A DNA stretch of 49,963 nucleotides, from contig WALV01000034.1 of assembly GCA_015522645.1 (NCBI GenBank), positions 1 to 49,963 of the forward strand, written 5' to 3'. Shown here piece by piece: positions 16,632 through 26,148 of this stretch. The position numbers and the translations under genes were made by a program. Under the pieces are notes generated by a model. It was not told the origin of the DNA and did not search any database. It saw only the letters and a program-made list of their open reading frames with translations. The stretch is from Candidatus Tiamatella sp. (GTDB lineage: Archaea; Thermoproteota; Thermoprotei_A; Sulfolobales; Acidilobaceae). The stretch's first letter is position 1; every line of letters starts with the position of its first letter.

Positions 16632-18572
16632 ATGAGTGGACAGTCTCGAAAGAGAGGATTATCCAGTCTCATCGGAGCACTTTTATTGATACTTATACTG
16701 GTTAATTCGATATTGTTACTTCAAAGGTATACTAGTTATTCTACCAATATAATTGAACGTGAAATTAGAAACAAAATTCCAATTGATCTTCAAGCAATTG
16801 AGTTACCAAATGGAACAATCTTACTATATAATAACGAGAATAGTATACTCAGAGTAAGATATCTCATTTACTCTAACTCATCCTACGTCAAAACTAATTT
16901 ACTAATAAATCCTAAGAGCAGCGTTCTTCTTCGTGAAAACAACATTGTAGCACTGATCACAGATGATTCCCATGTTATAATGATCGGACAAAAACCTGTT
17001 CCACTAATAGGAAGCGAACTAAACCAATCATGCATATACTTAAAGAAAATCGTGCAGACGGGCATAGGAGACGGGCATCTATCAAGAGTATACCGGTATT
17101 ATATGTATCCAAGTATCAATAGCATTATACTGAAGAAACACGCGGATTACTCACTAGACAAATATCTCCAGGTGGATCTAAGTAGAATAAGTTACTTGAG
17201 ATTCGATATAGCATACCTATCAAATGATTCTACTTTCATTAAAAGCAGTTTCGACAAGTATAACAATAAGACACTAGTTATTAACATAACTAAAACAGGT
17301 TTCAAAACTAATTACATCACTGACTATGTCTACGAGTTCAATTTAAGCAAGCACTTGGAGAACGTTGAAAAGATCTATTTAATACCAGTAATAGGATCGA
17401 TATCTCTCGACGATGAAAATATGACGATAATCTATCATATCCAGTATTCTTCGCCGGTATCGAAACTATACTTAAACGTAAATGGGCGGCGTGTCGATAC
17501 AATATCAAGTGGAAACTACTACTCTATGGGTTCAGTATTTAATGTAACGATAAGGAGGTTAGGAATAAATCAGTTGCTATTCCAGTTAAAGGCAAGTAAC
17601 GCAAATTATAAGAGTATAATTCCATACTCTCCAGGTACTACATTATCTCTTGGAACAGGAGTAAGAATAAGATCGATTGGAATTAATGCAACTACAAAAC
17701 TGTATCCCTCCATTGTAATAGAGCCACCGCCTTTAGATAACGAGTATGCTTTACAGTTGAATGGTACAAAGCCTATCTATGTTAATGTTCGAAACGTTTT
17801 CCGGTATTATCCATTGAATATATATCCTAGCTATGTTTCATCTATTAACAGCGGTTTTAGATTAAAGGGAAATGGGAGCTTGGTATACGATGAGGACAGT
17901 AATAAACCATTACTACTGTTTTATTCATATAAGCGAAGATACCATTTCACAGTATCGTGTGGCCCGTTCACCAGCGTGATTGCCCTCAAACACACTGGAT
18001 ATTCTAGTTTTCAACTCTGCTATATAATTCCTTATGTGTCGAAAGATTCCCCCGTGTTAGAGATAAGAGAAAACACTGTTACGGATAAAATAATCTTCAA
18101 CGCTTTCTCCCTGAATAACAAAACATTATGCAAGTGTTCGTTTTCCACGGATTTTCTCCAAGGACTCTATGTGCACTCCTCAGAAAATAACTCGTTAGGA
18201 ATTTATAACTACATACCAGTCATTGGGAATCTTCTACTCGATTACCCCCGAGTATTGATAATCGAAAATTACCCCGTAATACTGTCTTGCAGATACATGA
18301 ACCTCTCGAATACGGAGCTCTTAGACCTTGTTCAGTATGATGCGTTAAACGGTAGTATCAGTGATGTTTCTATATGCTTTAAGTCAGATTATATTGGGTA
18401 CATAAATATCAAAGGTTCAAAGTATTCAATGATATATATAATCAAACCTGATGGGATAGCGGTACAGGCAATGAAAGGAGTTATCATAGGGGACAACTAT
18501 GTAGTTGCTAAGATACCGGAGAATGGTACATTAGCAATACCCTTTACAACACTATCGCAGAAGTCCCCCTAA
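16632..18572 (+). CDS. Large pilin-signal ectodomain protein (putative adhesin)
   Basis: 646 residues, not recognised. The N-terminus SRKRGLSSLIGALLLILILV resembles archaeal class III (type IV pilin) signal peptides, with basic residues and Gly before a hydrophobic stretch. The rest, about 600 residues, is predicted extracellular, beta-rich and Tyr/Ser/Asn-rich, with many N-x-S/T sequons (NGT, NSS, NIT, NLS) and several cysteines. No second membrane segment is seen. It is followed after 31 nt by a CedA1-like pilin gene, so it is probably part of the same operon. A role as a minor pilin or adhesin of the DNA-import apparatus is inference from position only. A ribosome site AGGGG precedes the ATG. 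Confidence 0.72.
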   Translation: MSGQSRKRGLSSLIGALLLILILVNSILLLQRYTSYSTNIIEREIRNKIPIDLQAIELPNGTILLYNNENSILRVRYLIYSNSSYVKTNLLINPKSSVLLRENNIVALITDDSHVIMIGQKPVPLIGSELNQSCIYLKKIVQTGIGDGHLSRVYRYYMYPSINSIILKKHADYSLDKYLQVDLSRISYLRFDIAYLSNDSTFIKSSFDKYNNKTLVINITKTGFKTNYITDYVYEFNLSKHLENVEKIYLIPVIGSISLDDENMTIIYHIQYSSPVSKLYLNVNGRRVDTISSGNYYSMGSVFNVTIRRLGINQLLFQLKASNANYKSIIPYSPGTTLSLGTGVRIRSIGINATTKLYPSIVIEPPPLDNEYALQLNGTKPIYVNVRNVFRYYPLNIYPSYVSSINSGFRLKGNGSLVYDEDSNKPLLLFYSYKRRYHFTVSCGPFTSVIALKHTGYSSFQLCYIIPYVSKDSPVLEIRENTVTDKIIFNAFSLNNKTLCKCSFSTDFLQGLYVHSSENNSLGIYNYIPVIGNLLLDYPRVLIIENYPVILSCRYMNLSNTELLDLVQYDALNGSISDVSICFKSDYIGYINIKGSKYSMIYIIKPDGIAVQAMKGVIIGDNYVVAKIPENGTLAIPFTTLSQKSP

Positions 18573-18603
18573 TTTCTTCGATAGAGCTGGACGGTGAAGG
18601 AAG

Positions 18604-18843
18604 TTGGATGCAGTACAATTTATACAAGATTTAACAACGAAAGTTACAACTATAGCATGGTCTCTCTTCATATTAACATGGAGTATTGGATGGACTTTGA
18701 AAGGATCCCCAATTCCATTCGCTAAACTAAAACGAGCTGGTGATAGTCTTATAGAAGATTCCATTTGGGCATCGTTTTGGCTGGCTATGGGAACAACTGT
18801 TTTCACCCTAGTTAGCTATGTGGTTCGCTCCGTTACAGGGTGA
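18604..18843 (+). CDS. cedA1: CedA1-like mini-pilin
   Basis: A 79-residue protein with two hydrophobic helices (~14-33 and ~54-74) joined by a basic loop, SPIPFAKLKRAGDSLIEDSI. This size, topology and position just before a polytopic CedA-like gene fit CedA1, the VirB2/TrbC-like pilin of the crenarchaeal Ced DNA-import system. Start TTG has GGTGA 6 nt upstream. In the known Ced pili the two helices pack into a tube with lipid. Identification is by pattern and context, not alignment. The loop motif recurs in the next gene. Confidence 0.78.
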   Translation: MDAVQFIQDLTTKVTTIAWSLFILTWSIGWTLKGSPIPFAKLKRAGDSLIEDSIWASFWLAMGTTVFTLVSYVVRSVTG

Positions 18844-18853
18844 GACGTAAATA

Positions 18854-20299
18854 ATGTTCAGTACGGATGACTTCATACAACTGGCTTTCTATTTATCCTT
18901 CTTGACTTACTATTTAGGAACACTCATATATGCGCTACCCATTCCTATATATTCATTGAAAAGATGGGGTCCTAACCTGATAAAGGATTCAATACTAACT
19001 TTCACACTGCTAGTATCAATAGATTTTATTAAGAACGGAATAATTGAAACGGCTAACATAATGGGATCCAACTGGGAGGGGTTTTATTCTTGGACGGACA
19101 CCACATTGGATTTCCTAGGCCAACAAAGACTTCTTCTCATAGCATATTATACCGCATTCAAAGCATTAAAATCACTCATTCTATACGGGGATCTTTTAGG
19201 CCCGGTAATCAGGTTAATATCCTATAACATGATAACGATAAGCTTCATAAGGATATCTGGCTATTTCTTCCAATCCTACTGGTTTATTCTTATTGCAATG
19301 GGAATAATGCTAATTTCTATGCCTTTCCGTATAGGAAGATCAGCAGGAGCCTGGCTTATCGCGCTTTCGGTTGTTTTTTACATTGGTTTACCTCTCCTCC
19401 CTGCTTTCGCACAATCACTAGCACCGCCAATGTCCCAGATCTCTACTCATCCAAATAATCTTTTAAACTGGGGAATAAGTTATCCTGTAGTAGAAACAGG
19501 TTTTCCCTACGCTCAACCTCCTAATAATACATCGTTCCCCGTTGAATTTAAGGTTAGAGAAGAGGCGGGGGATACATTAATTGCCCGATACGTCTCTGAT
19601 GCTGGGTACGTAGATGCTAGTTTAGCTGAGAGGGGGCTCCCCTCCAATAAAGAGTTCTTTGTCTACTATATTATAGATGGGATTTCTTTTCCAGCAGAAC
19701 CGTATCCGGTAGATCCAAACAGCGACTATACGATAAAAGAATCCAGGATAACCCTAGAAACGTTTTCACCATTTATCCTTTGGATGAATTCGAACTATGC
19801 ATTATTATATAGGGACTCGATGAAAATACAGGTTGACTCAATATCTGTAAGAAAAACATCGACATACAACTATATAGTCTCCTTGCAATTCCATGCGCCA
19901 AACCAAACGTATATCGAGCTTAGAGCTCCCGACAACACACAGGTTAACATCATATCTTGCGATAACTGCAATTTCTTCAGTAACGGTAAATGGAGATGGC
20001 TAGGACTAACAGGCACTTCAATTAGAATATTGACAACCAATCAGGCGAAAACCAGTAATGTAATAATTCAATTTGAGGGGAGGGAAACAGAAACCCCTGA
20101 CTTCAGTAAACTAGAGTACTACTATGTAAAAGACTTTCTAGGAGTAACAACTGATTCAATATACTTCATTATATCAAACATATTCTTCCAGCTAATGTTC
20201 ATGCCAATACTCTATCTAGCCATTCTCACGTTAATAGCCAGACAGCTCGCAAGACTTCTAGGAAGCCGAGTATTCCCATACATACCTATAAGGGGGTGA
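18854..20299 (+). CDS. cedA: CedA-like polytopic DNA-import channel protein
   Basis: 481 residues. Hydrophobic helices are visible at about 7-29, 42-65, 92-115, 122-158 and 164-187, and a last one at ~435-465, giving about six or seven membrane passes. Between them is an extracellular segment of about 240 residues (~190-432), beta-rich, with a CDNCNF motif. Residues 28-47 (LPIPIYSLKRWGPNLIKDSI) repeat the loop motif of the preceding mini-pilin, 12 of 20 identical. CedA is the multi-pass channel of the Ced system (VirB6-like role). The ATPase gene begins 9 nt later. The alternative is a membrane platform of another pilus type. Confidence 0.75.
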   Translation: MFSTDDFIQLAFYLSFLTYYLGTLIYALPIPIYSLKRWGPNLIKDSILTFTLLVSIDFIKNGIIETANIMGSNWEGFYSWTDTTLDFLGQQRLLLIAYYTAFKALKSLILYGDLLGPVIRLISYNMITISFIRISGYFFQSYWFILIAMGIMLISMPFRIGRSAGAWLIALSVVFYIGLPLLPAFAQSLAPPMSQISTHPNNLLNWGISYPVVETGFPYAQPPNNTSFPVEFKVREEAGDTLIARYVSDAGYVDASLAERGLPSNKEFFVYYIIDGISFPAEPYPVDPNSDYTIKESRITLETFSPFILWMNSNYALLYRDSMKIQVDSISVRKTSTYNYIVSLQFHAPNQTYIELRAPDNTQVNIISCDNCNFFSNGKWRWLGLTGTSIRILTTNQAKTSNVIIQFEGRETETPDFSKLEYYYVKDFLGVTTDSIYFIISNIFFQLMFMPILYLAILTLIARQLARLLGSRVFPYIPIRG

Positions 20300-20308
20300 A
20301 TTCTCTGG

Positions 20309-21628
20309 TTGAACTATGCATCCATCATCATATTACTATCATTAATACTGATAGTAAGAAACATTTACCGGTCAAGCAAGCCAGTTGTAGAATCAAGGAT
20401 AAATCCCAGGGAATACTCGATCAACTCTGATGGGACCTTGAAACTAGACAACCTATTTTTTTCCGGTACCAAAAGATTGTTTTGCACAAAAGTCAAACTA
20501 AACATTCCATACGATACACTTATATCAACAGATAAATTTTCACAAATATCCAGGAAAATCGCTTACTTCTCCACCCTTAATAAATCGATATATTCGTATA
20601 TAATTGATGCATATACTCCCTTAGACGAACGGAAAACATCTAAAAAGCTAGTAAATGTAAAGCTATACCAGGAGTTCATTAAATCAAAAAACAATGGGCA
20701 GTATGATCAGCTTATTAATAAAATAAGCAACGTTAGCTTCCATAACTCGAAAATACTGATTCTATGCTCTCCAGATGCAAACGAGCTGGAAAAGCACATT
20801 GGTTTTATGGGAATAGAACTATCATCTTTACTTGGTATCCATCCGCAAATGGTAATTGAAAAAGAAAAATTCCAGGATACAAATCTTCTCGCAGATCTCT
20901 TCAAGAGGCGTCTTACCATTAAAAAGAACACTATCTATGACCGTTTCGGTGCATTAATAACCCCCGGATTACCCGACTCCAGTGATAATATATGTGTAGG
21001 GAAGAGCCTTGAAGGCCCGGTATATTGCATGAAATGGATAGATGATTTCGAGAGGCATGTAGGGATTATTGGACCCACGGGAGCAGGGAAAACGACTCTC
21101 CTCTATACTATAACCTTAAACCTTATCAGTAAAGGAGTTAATGTTAGTATTATGGATCCTAAGGGAGATTTAGTGACCCTACTGGAAGACAAAGGCCTAA
21201 CAGAGCACCCCAAACTCGAGGTGTTGACAGGCTATAAAGAGGATATCGTGGAAGAGCTTGCCAAAAAAGATCCTGAAAACGAAAAGGCATTAATAATAGA
21301 CGAGGCGTGGAGAGTATTATCCAACACGGTTAAATTCAGTAAAACCTATCATTTATTCCGGGAATCAAGAAGTAAGAAACTGCGAATTATATACGCCACC
21401 CAAAACCCTTGGGATTTGAGTTCAACGGTTTACTCTAATACAGGCACTTTCATCGTATTTGCAAACCAGAACCTAACCTACATTAGGGGAGTATCAGAGA
21501 TAACAGGGCTGGGAATAGGGGAGTTATCAAGCTTAAATACACGAATAAAATTTCGAGCCATAGTTCTAAGGAACGGGCATTTTAGACCAGATATAATAAC
21601 TATATTTAAGATCAAAGAAACCCATTAA
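20309..21628 (+). CDS. cedB: CedB-like VirB4/HerA-family ATPase
   Basis: 439 residues: an N-terminal membrane helix (~3-18, YASIIILLSLILIV), a soluble domain (~40-235), then a RecA-like ATPase domain. Walker A is GPTGAGKTTLLYT (from residue 255), Walker B is ALIIDEAWR (Asp331, Glu332), and the sensor-like stretch is FRESRSKKLRIIYATQNPWD. These belong to the VirB4/TraC/HerA clade that powers conjugation and, as CedB, DNA import in crenarchaea. Start TTG follows GGGGTGA at the end of the cedA-like gene. A Gln in IYATQNPWD supplies the usual motif after Walker B. The IMP dehydrogenase gene follows 27 nt later on the same strand. Confidence 0.85.
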   Translation: MNYASIIILLSLILIVRNIYRSSKPVVESRINPREYSINSDGTLKLDNLFFSGTKRLFCTKVKLNIPYDTLISTDKFSQISRKIAYFSTLNKSIYSYIIDAYTPLDERKTSKKLVNVKLYQEFIKSKNNGQYDQLINKISNVSFHNSKILILCSPDANELEKHIGFMGIELSSLLGIHPQMVIEKEKFQDTNLLADLFKRRLTIKKNTIYDRFGALITPGLPDSSDNICVGKSLEGPVYCMKWIDDFERHVGIIGPTGAGKTTLLYTITLNLISKGVNVSIMDPKGDLVTLLEDKGLTEHPKLEVLTGYKEDIVEELAKKDPENEKALIIDEAWRVLSNTVKFSKTYHLFRESRSKKLRIIYATQNPWDLSSTVYSNTGTFIVFANQNLTYIRGVSEITGLGIGELSSLNTRIKFRAIVLRNGHFRPDIITIFKIKETH

Positions 21629-21655
21629 ACTCAGATAATAAGGGAGGTTTAGTAG

Positions 21656-22891
21656 ATGAATCCGTTTACAGAAAAAATACTCGTATTCGATGACGTAGTA
21701 ATAATACCAGGCTTATCTAGAGTAGAGCCTAACCAAGTGGATTTATCTACCAGTTTAACGGAAAGAATAAAACTATGTATTCCAGTGGTTTCCAGTCCAA
21801 TGGATATGGTGACCGAAGCGGAATTAGCTATCAAACTAGCAAAACTGGGAGGGCTAGGGGTTATTCATAGAAATATCAGCGTGGAGGAACAGGTTGACCA
21901 GGTTAGGAAAGTTAAAAACGTTGACAAGGTTTACCTTACAGAAGAATATGAGGACCCCGGCAGGATTGTTAGGCTGGAAGAAGCCGGTTCAGGCTATAGA
22001 TTGATAGTGGAGAAACCAAGAAACGTTTTGCTAGAGGAAATTTCAGAAATATCCGCTTATCTAAGATTAATCTCTGGATACCCTATCAAACCAACGATCG
22101 ACGAGAACGGTAGGCTTATGGTAGGAGCCGCTATATCACCATTCGATGTACAAAGAATTGAAAAATTAAGTAAAAAAGCCGATGTGCTCGTTGTCGATGT
22201 TGCACATGCACACAACGAAAACGTCATATCATCTCTAGCGAAAATAGCTCCTACACTGGAATCCGATTTAATCGTAGGAAACATAGGCACGAAACAGGCC
22301 GCTTTAGATATTATTTCTAGGGTAGAACATGTAAGCGGATTACGTGTAGGGGTTTCAAGTGGAAGCATTTGCAGTACAGGTGAAGTAACAGGCGCAGCCG
22401 CGCCAACCTTGTGGGCAGTAATGCAGGTTAGGGAAGCCCTAGAAGAACTAGGACTCCACGGTAAAATACCTATACTAGCAGACGGTGGTATCAGAAGTCC
22501 CTCCGACATAGCAAAGTCCCTGATTTCCGGTGCATCAGCTACCATGCTAGGAAGACTTCTAGCAGGTGCGAAGGAGTCTGCCTCACCAATCATATCTATT
22601 GGAGGAAGAAACTACAAGTTGTATAGAGGAATGGCCAGCTCTTCCGCTGTTCGTAAAAGATACGCGTCAGATAGATACAGTGGAACCGTGAAGAGAATTC
22701 CAGAAGGTGTAGAGGCGTTAGTTGACTATACTGGTAGCCTAACAGAGATTATCGAGAGAATAGTGAATACGTTACAAGCAAGCCTAGGATACGCAGGAGC
22801 TTCCTCGATAAGGGAATCGTGGAACGCGAAGCTAGGTGTGCTATCTGAGTCTGCGAAAAAAGAGATAAAGCCTCACGACCTAGTCTTATGA
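21656..22891 (+). CDS. guaB: IMP dehydrogenase lacking CBS domains
   Basis: Makes XMP from IMP with NAD+, the committed step to GMP. 411 residues of TIM-barrel: SSPMDMVTEAELAIKLAKLG, DVAHAHNENVI, the catalytic loop SSGSICSTGEVTGAAAPT with Cys239, ILADGGIRSPSDIAKSL, and the active-site flap YRGMASSSAVRKR. Between ~95 and ~150 there is no CBS pair, only a short linker, so the protein is shorter than the usual ~480-residue enzyme. GMP reductase shares this fold, but the flap and loop favour IMPDH. A GGAGG site precedes the ATG. The stop overlaps the convergent meaB gene by 6 nt. Confidence 0.88.
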   Translation: MNPFTEKILVFDDVVIIPGLSRVEPNQVDLSTSLTERIKLCIPVVSSPMDMVTEAELAIKLAKLGGLGVIHRNISVEEQVDQVRKVKNVDKVYLTEEYEDPGRIVRLEEAGSGYRLIVEKPRNVLLEEISEISAYLRLISGYPIKPTIDENGRLMVGAAISPFDVQRIEKLSKKADVLVVDVAHAHNENVISSLAKIAPTLESDLIVGNIGTKQAALDIISRVEHVSGLRVGVSSGSICSTGEVTGAAAPTLWAVMQVREALEELGLHGKIPILADGGIRSPSDIAKSLISGASATMLGRLLAGAKESASPIISIGGRNYKLYRGMASSSAVRKRYASDRYSGTVKRIPEGVEALVDYTGSLTEIIERIVNTLQASLGYAGASSIRESWNAKLGVLSESAKKEIKPHDLVL

Positions 22892-23881
22892 CCGGTCAAC
22901 CTTATGGATCATTTTAGAGGTAGCTTTCTCCGCCAGCATGCGGGTAATCGACCTATACTCCCTGCCTTCAACTATCTTTTTCTTTAACACGCCATCCAGA
23001 TCCATAAACGATTCCTGCAAACTCTCAGAGAACACCCTTTCAAGCAATAGCCTAGACAACAATAACCTCCTCGAAACAAGCTTCTCTTTAACTAACCCTC
23101 CACTTTTAACGTGGTTCCAGTGTTCCTCTACTATATTAACCAGCTCATCAATACCTTGACCCATTATAGCAGATGTCTTCACTATTCTAGGCACCCAATC
23201 CTCTTCGAACAGCCCTATATCGCCCTTATCTAAAGAGAATTTCAAATACTCGAATGTTCTAGTAGCTTCAGGTTTGTCACTCTTGTTGATAACGTAGATG
23301 TTCCCTATTTCCATTACACCAGCTTTGAGAGCCTGGATATCATCCCCGGCTCCCGGCATTGTAACAACTATAATCGTATGGGCTGCATTCATAATGTCCA
23401 CATCTGATTGACCTACACCAACGGTTTCAACAATTATTTTGTCATATCCAAGTGCATCGAAGACCTCTATAATAGATAGGCTAGCAATGCTTAATCCTCC
23501 TTTCAATCCTCTTGTAGATATGCTCCTAATGAAAACGTCTCTATCCGTGGCGTACTGCTGCATTCTAAGCCTGTCACCCATCAATGATCCTTGTGTAATA
23601 GGGCTCGAGGGGTCTATAGCGACTACAGCAACCTTATAACCACGCTTCCGGTATTCGCCTATCATTTTAGATATCAAAGTCGACTTCCCTGCTCCTGGAA
23701 TACCTGTTACGCCTATTACTTGCGCATTGCTGCCATGGCTGGAGATATGCTCAAGTAGCTCTAGAACTTCCAAACTGGAGTTTTCAACAATAGTTAGAAG
23801 ACGGCCAATAGACCTTAACTTACCCTTCCTAGCCTCTTCAAACAACTCAATTATATCCTCCAATAGCATTCCTCTCCTCAT
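22886..23881 (-). CDS. meaB: Methylmalonyl-CoA mutase chaperone GTPase MeaB
   Basis: 331 residues of the MeaB/ArgK/MMAA G-protein family that protects and reloads methylmalonyl-CoA mutase with adenosylcobalamin. Motifs: P-loop [51 protein letters not shown]3-like [12 protein letters not shown], and G4 NKSDKPEA. Its start overlaps the 3' end of the B12-subunit gene upstream by 35 nt (in another frame), so the two are coupled; an internal ATG five codons in is an alternative start. Ordered as large subunit, B12 subunit, MeaB, it forms a typical mutase operon. The 3' end overlaps guaB. Confidence 0.93.
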   Translation of the reverse strand: MRRGMLLEDIIELFEEARKGKLRSIGRLLTIVENSSLEVLELLEHISSHGSNAQVIGVTGIPGAGKSTLISKMIGEYRKRGYKVAVVAIDPSSPITQGSLMGDRLRMQQYATDRDVFIRSISTRGLKGGLSIASLSIIEVFDALGYDKIIVETVGVGQSDVDIMNAAHTIIVVTMPGAGDDIQALKAGVMEIGNIYVINKSDKPEATRTFEYLKFSLDKGDIGLFEEDWVPRIVKTSAIMGQGIDELVNIVEEHWNHVKSGGLVKEKLVSRRLLLSRLLLERVFSESLQESFMDLDGVLKKKIVEGREYRSITRMLAEKATSKMIHKVDRS

Positions 23882-24269
23882 ATAGCCTCCTTACGGTATC
23901 TACAATGTATTTTAAAGAAGTACCAGGCAAAAACACCTCTTTTACACCCATCTGTTTAAGCGTGTCTACGTCGGGTATTGGTATAGTCCCACCTACTACT
24001 ACTGGAATATCAATAGCACCCTCTTGCCTTAATAGCTCTACGAGTTTTCTGACGTGATGCACATGCGCACCACTCAATATGCTCACACCAATGACGTCCA
24101 CATCTTCCTCTATTGCCGCTAATACCACTTGCTCAGGTGTTTGCCGGATACCTGTATAAACTACTTCCATGCCAGCATCTTTCAATGCTCTAGCTATCAC
24201 TTTGGCCCCTCTATCATGGCCGTCAAGACCAATTTTAGCAACCAGTACTTTGATAGGCTTCCTCCCCAT
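23847..24269 (-). CDS. Methylmalonyl-CoA mutase, B12-binding subunit
   Basis: A 140-residue cobalamin-binding domain protein. The signature [10 protein letters not shown] (DxHxxG with the cobalt-ligating His) is present, with [14 protein letters not shown] and [15 protein letters not shown] completing the Rossmann-like fold. It pairs with the large subunit encoded 11 nt upstream; in many archaea the mutase is split this way. The ATG has GAGGTG 7 nt before it; an in-frame TTG at 24284 that overlaps the upstream stop would add five residues and is unlikely. Confidence 0.95.
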   Translation of the reverse strand: MGRKPIKVLVAKIGLDGHDRGAKVIARALKDAGMEVVYTGIRQTPEQVVLAAIEEDVDVIGVSILSGAHVHHVRKLVELLRQEGAIDIPVVVGGTIPIPDVDTLKQMGVKEVFLPGTSLKYIVDTVRRLYEERNAIGGYN

Positions 24270-24280
24270 TTTCCAGCACC

Positions 24281-25981
24281 TCAATAGATGGGGGGTTCCA
24301 CGTAAACACCGTAAACTCTCTTCAACGCACTCATTATTTCCCCGAGAGTAGCATAAGCTTTGGCTGCCTGGAGTATATAGGGCATAACGTTCTCTCCACG
24401 CACAGCCGCTCTTTCAAGCTCAGCTAAAGCACTTTCAACCTTCTCTTTATTCCTCACAGACTTAATGAACTTCAATCTCTCAATCTGCCTTTCCTCTATT
24501 TCCTCTTGGTTGAAGTCGAGTAAAGGTACATTCCTAACCTCATCGACGTCCTCGGATTCAAATATGTTAACACCTACAATGAACTTCCTACCATCATCCA
24601 CATCTTTCTGGAACTTATACGACGTCTCCGTGATCTCCCTTTGAGGGAATCCTTTCTTCACTGCTTCCAGCATTCCACCCATTTTCTCTATTCTATCAAT
24701 ATACTTCCACGCTCTCTCCTCTATTTCATCTGTTAACCACTCAACATAATAGCTGCCTGCTAGCGGGTCCACAGTATCAGCCACACCTGTTTCATAGGCA
24801 ATTATCTGTTGTGTACGAAGAGCTATCTTTGCGGCGAACTCGCTGGGAACCCTGAATGGCTCATCGAAACTATTAGTGTGCAGGCTTTGTGTTCCCCCTA
24901 GAACCGCCGCTAGGGCTTCAATGGTTGTTCTTACAATATTATTCCAGGGTTGCTGGGCAGTTAAACTAACACCAGCAGTCTGAGTGTGGAATCTCATCCA
25001 TAAGCTTCTATCTTTCTTAGCGTGGAACCATTCCCTCATTATTTTGGCCCACATTCTCCTAGCGGCTCTGAACTTTGCAATCTCCTCGAAGAAGTTTATA
25101 TGGGAATCCCAGAAGAAACTTAGCCTATGAGCAAAGCTGTCCACGCCAAGCCCTCTCGATACTAATTGGCGGACATACTCTATCCCGTCCGCTATCGTGA
25201 AAGCCAGTTCTTGAACGGCATCTGACCCGGCTTCCCTAATGTGATAACCGCTAATACTTATCGGGTTCCATTTCGGAAGCTTCTTCACGCTCCACTCGAT
25301 CAAATCCATTGCTACTTTGACAGCGGGCTCCGGGGGGAAAACATAGCTTTTCTGCGCTATGAACTCCTTAAGAGGGTCGTTCTGTGTTGTACCTCCAATT
25401 TTCTCATACAGAACTCCCTGCTTCTCCGCAACACCAACATACATGGCGAGTAATACAGGAGCTGGAGGGTTTATCGTCATGTTGGTGGTTACTTCACCCA
25501 TATTGATACCGTCAAAAATTATCTCCATATCCTTTAAAGTATCAACTGCCACTCCCACTATACCAACCTCCCCCCTAGCCATAGGATCATTAGAATCGAT
25601 GCCCACTAGTGTAGGATAGTCAAAGGCTAAGCTTAACCCGGTTTCCCCATGTGATATGAGGAACTTCAATCTCTTGTTAGTCTCTTCCGGCCCACCGAAC
25701 CCTGAGAACATCCTCATAGTCCATAGCCTTCCCCTATACATAGATGCATGTACTCCTCTCGTGTAAGGGTACTCGCCTGGGAATCCGAGTTTCTCATAGT
25801 AGTCGAATTTCTTGATGTGTGCTGGTGTATACACTCTATCTACTTCTACATCACTAAGCGTTGTGAATTTCTCCATTCGCTCAGGATACCGTTCTAGGCT
25901 TTTCGGAAGCGTCTCTCTCTCCCATCTTTTTAGATCTTCCTCTATCTCCTTCACGGTATCCTCCTTGAATAAGTGTGGCAA
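24281..25981 (-). CDS. Methylmalonyl-CoA mutase, large (catalytic) subunit
   Basis: Interconverts methylmalonyl-CoA and succinyl-CoA by adenosylcobalamin radical chemistry. 566 residues: [72 protein letters not shown], the [20 protein letters not shown] region with conserved His and Gln, and [15 protein letters not shown], all family hallmarks. It lacks the B12 domain, which is a separate subunit here. The start TTG follows AGGTGG; a GTG nine codons later with GGAGG before it is an equally plausible start. It is the first gene of the operon. Confidence 0.96.
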   Translation of the reverse strand: MPHLFKEDTVKEIEEDLKRWERETLPKSLERYPERMEKFTTLSDVEVDRVYTPAHIKKFDYYEKLGFPGEYPYTRGVHASMYRGRLWTMRMFSGFGGPEETNKRLKFLISHGETGLSLAFDYPTLVGIDSNDPMARGEVGIVGVAVDTLKDMEIIFDGINMGEVTTNMTINPPAPVLLAMYVGVAEKQGVLYEKIGGTTQNDPLKEFIAQKSYVFPPEPAVKVAMDLIEWSVKKLPKWNPISISGYHIREAGSDAVQELAFTIADGIEYVRQLVSRGLGVDSFAHRLSFFWDSHINFFEEIAKFRAARRMWAKIMREWFHAKKDRSLWMRFHTQTAGVSLTAQQPWNNIVRTTIEALAAVLGGTQSLHTNSFDEPFRVPSEFAAKIALRTQQIIAYETGVADTVDPLAGSYYVEWLTDEIEERAWKYIDRIEKMGGMLEAVKKGFPQREITETSYKFQKDVDDGRKFIVGVNIFESEDVDEVRNVPLLDFNQEEIEERQIERLKFIKSVRNKEKVESALAELERAAVRGENVMPYILQAAKAYATLGEIMSALKRVYGVYVEPPIY

Positions 25982-26021
25982 GGTTTATCCACCTATGAAT
26001 AGAATATTCACTGATTGGTTT

Positions 26022-26036
26022 CTTATTTATAATAAG
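26022..26036. promoter_or_regulatory. A+T-rich palindromic element upstream of the mutase operon
   Basis: CTTATT, TAT spacer, AATAAG form an inverted repeat about 40 nt upstream of the mutase start, in the 155-nt divergent gap. It probably overlaps a leftward TATA box; a dyad at this site could also be an operator. Inferred only. Confidence 0.35.
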
Positions 26037-26148
26037 AGGAAATAAAGTTTTTACAACGTATTTTTCCATCATCTGGCTGGCGTTGGATAAGATATCCATC
26101 AAAATAAAATACTCCACACTAATATAAGAGTAAACAATGGTGCAGCAG

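Noticed and set aside
22057-22593. A 178-codon leftward frame inside IMP dehydrogenase
   Set aside because: Antisense to conserved catalytic motifs of guaB; its composition (Ser/Pro/Ala-rich) is typical of a shadow frame.
25881-26117. A leftward 78-residue frame upstream of the mutase start
   Set aside because: It overlaps the start of the large subunit in another frame and the promoter region, and has no ribosome site.
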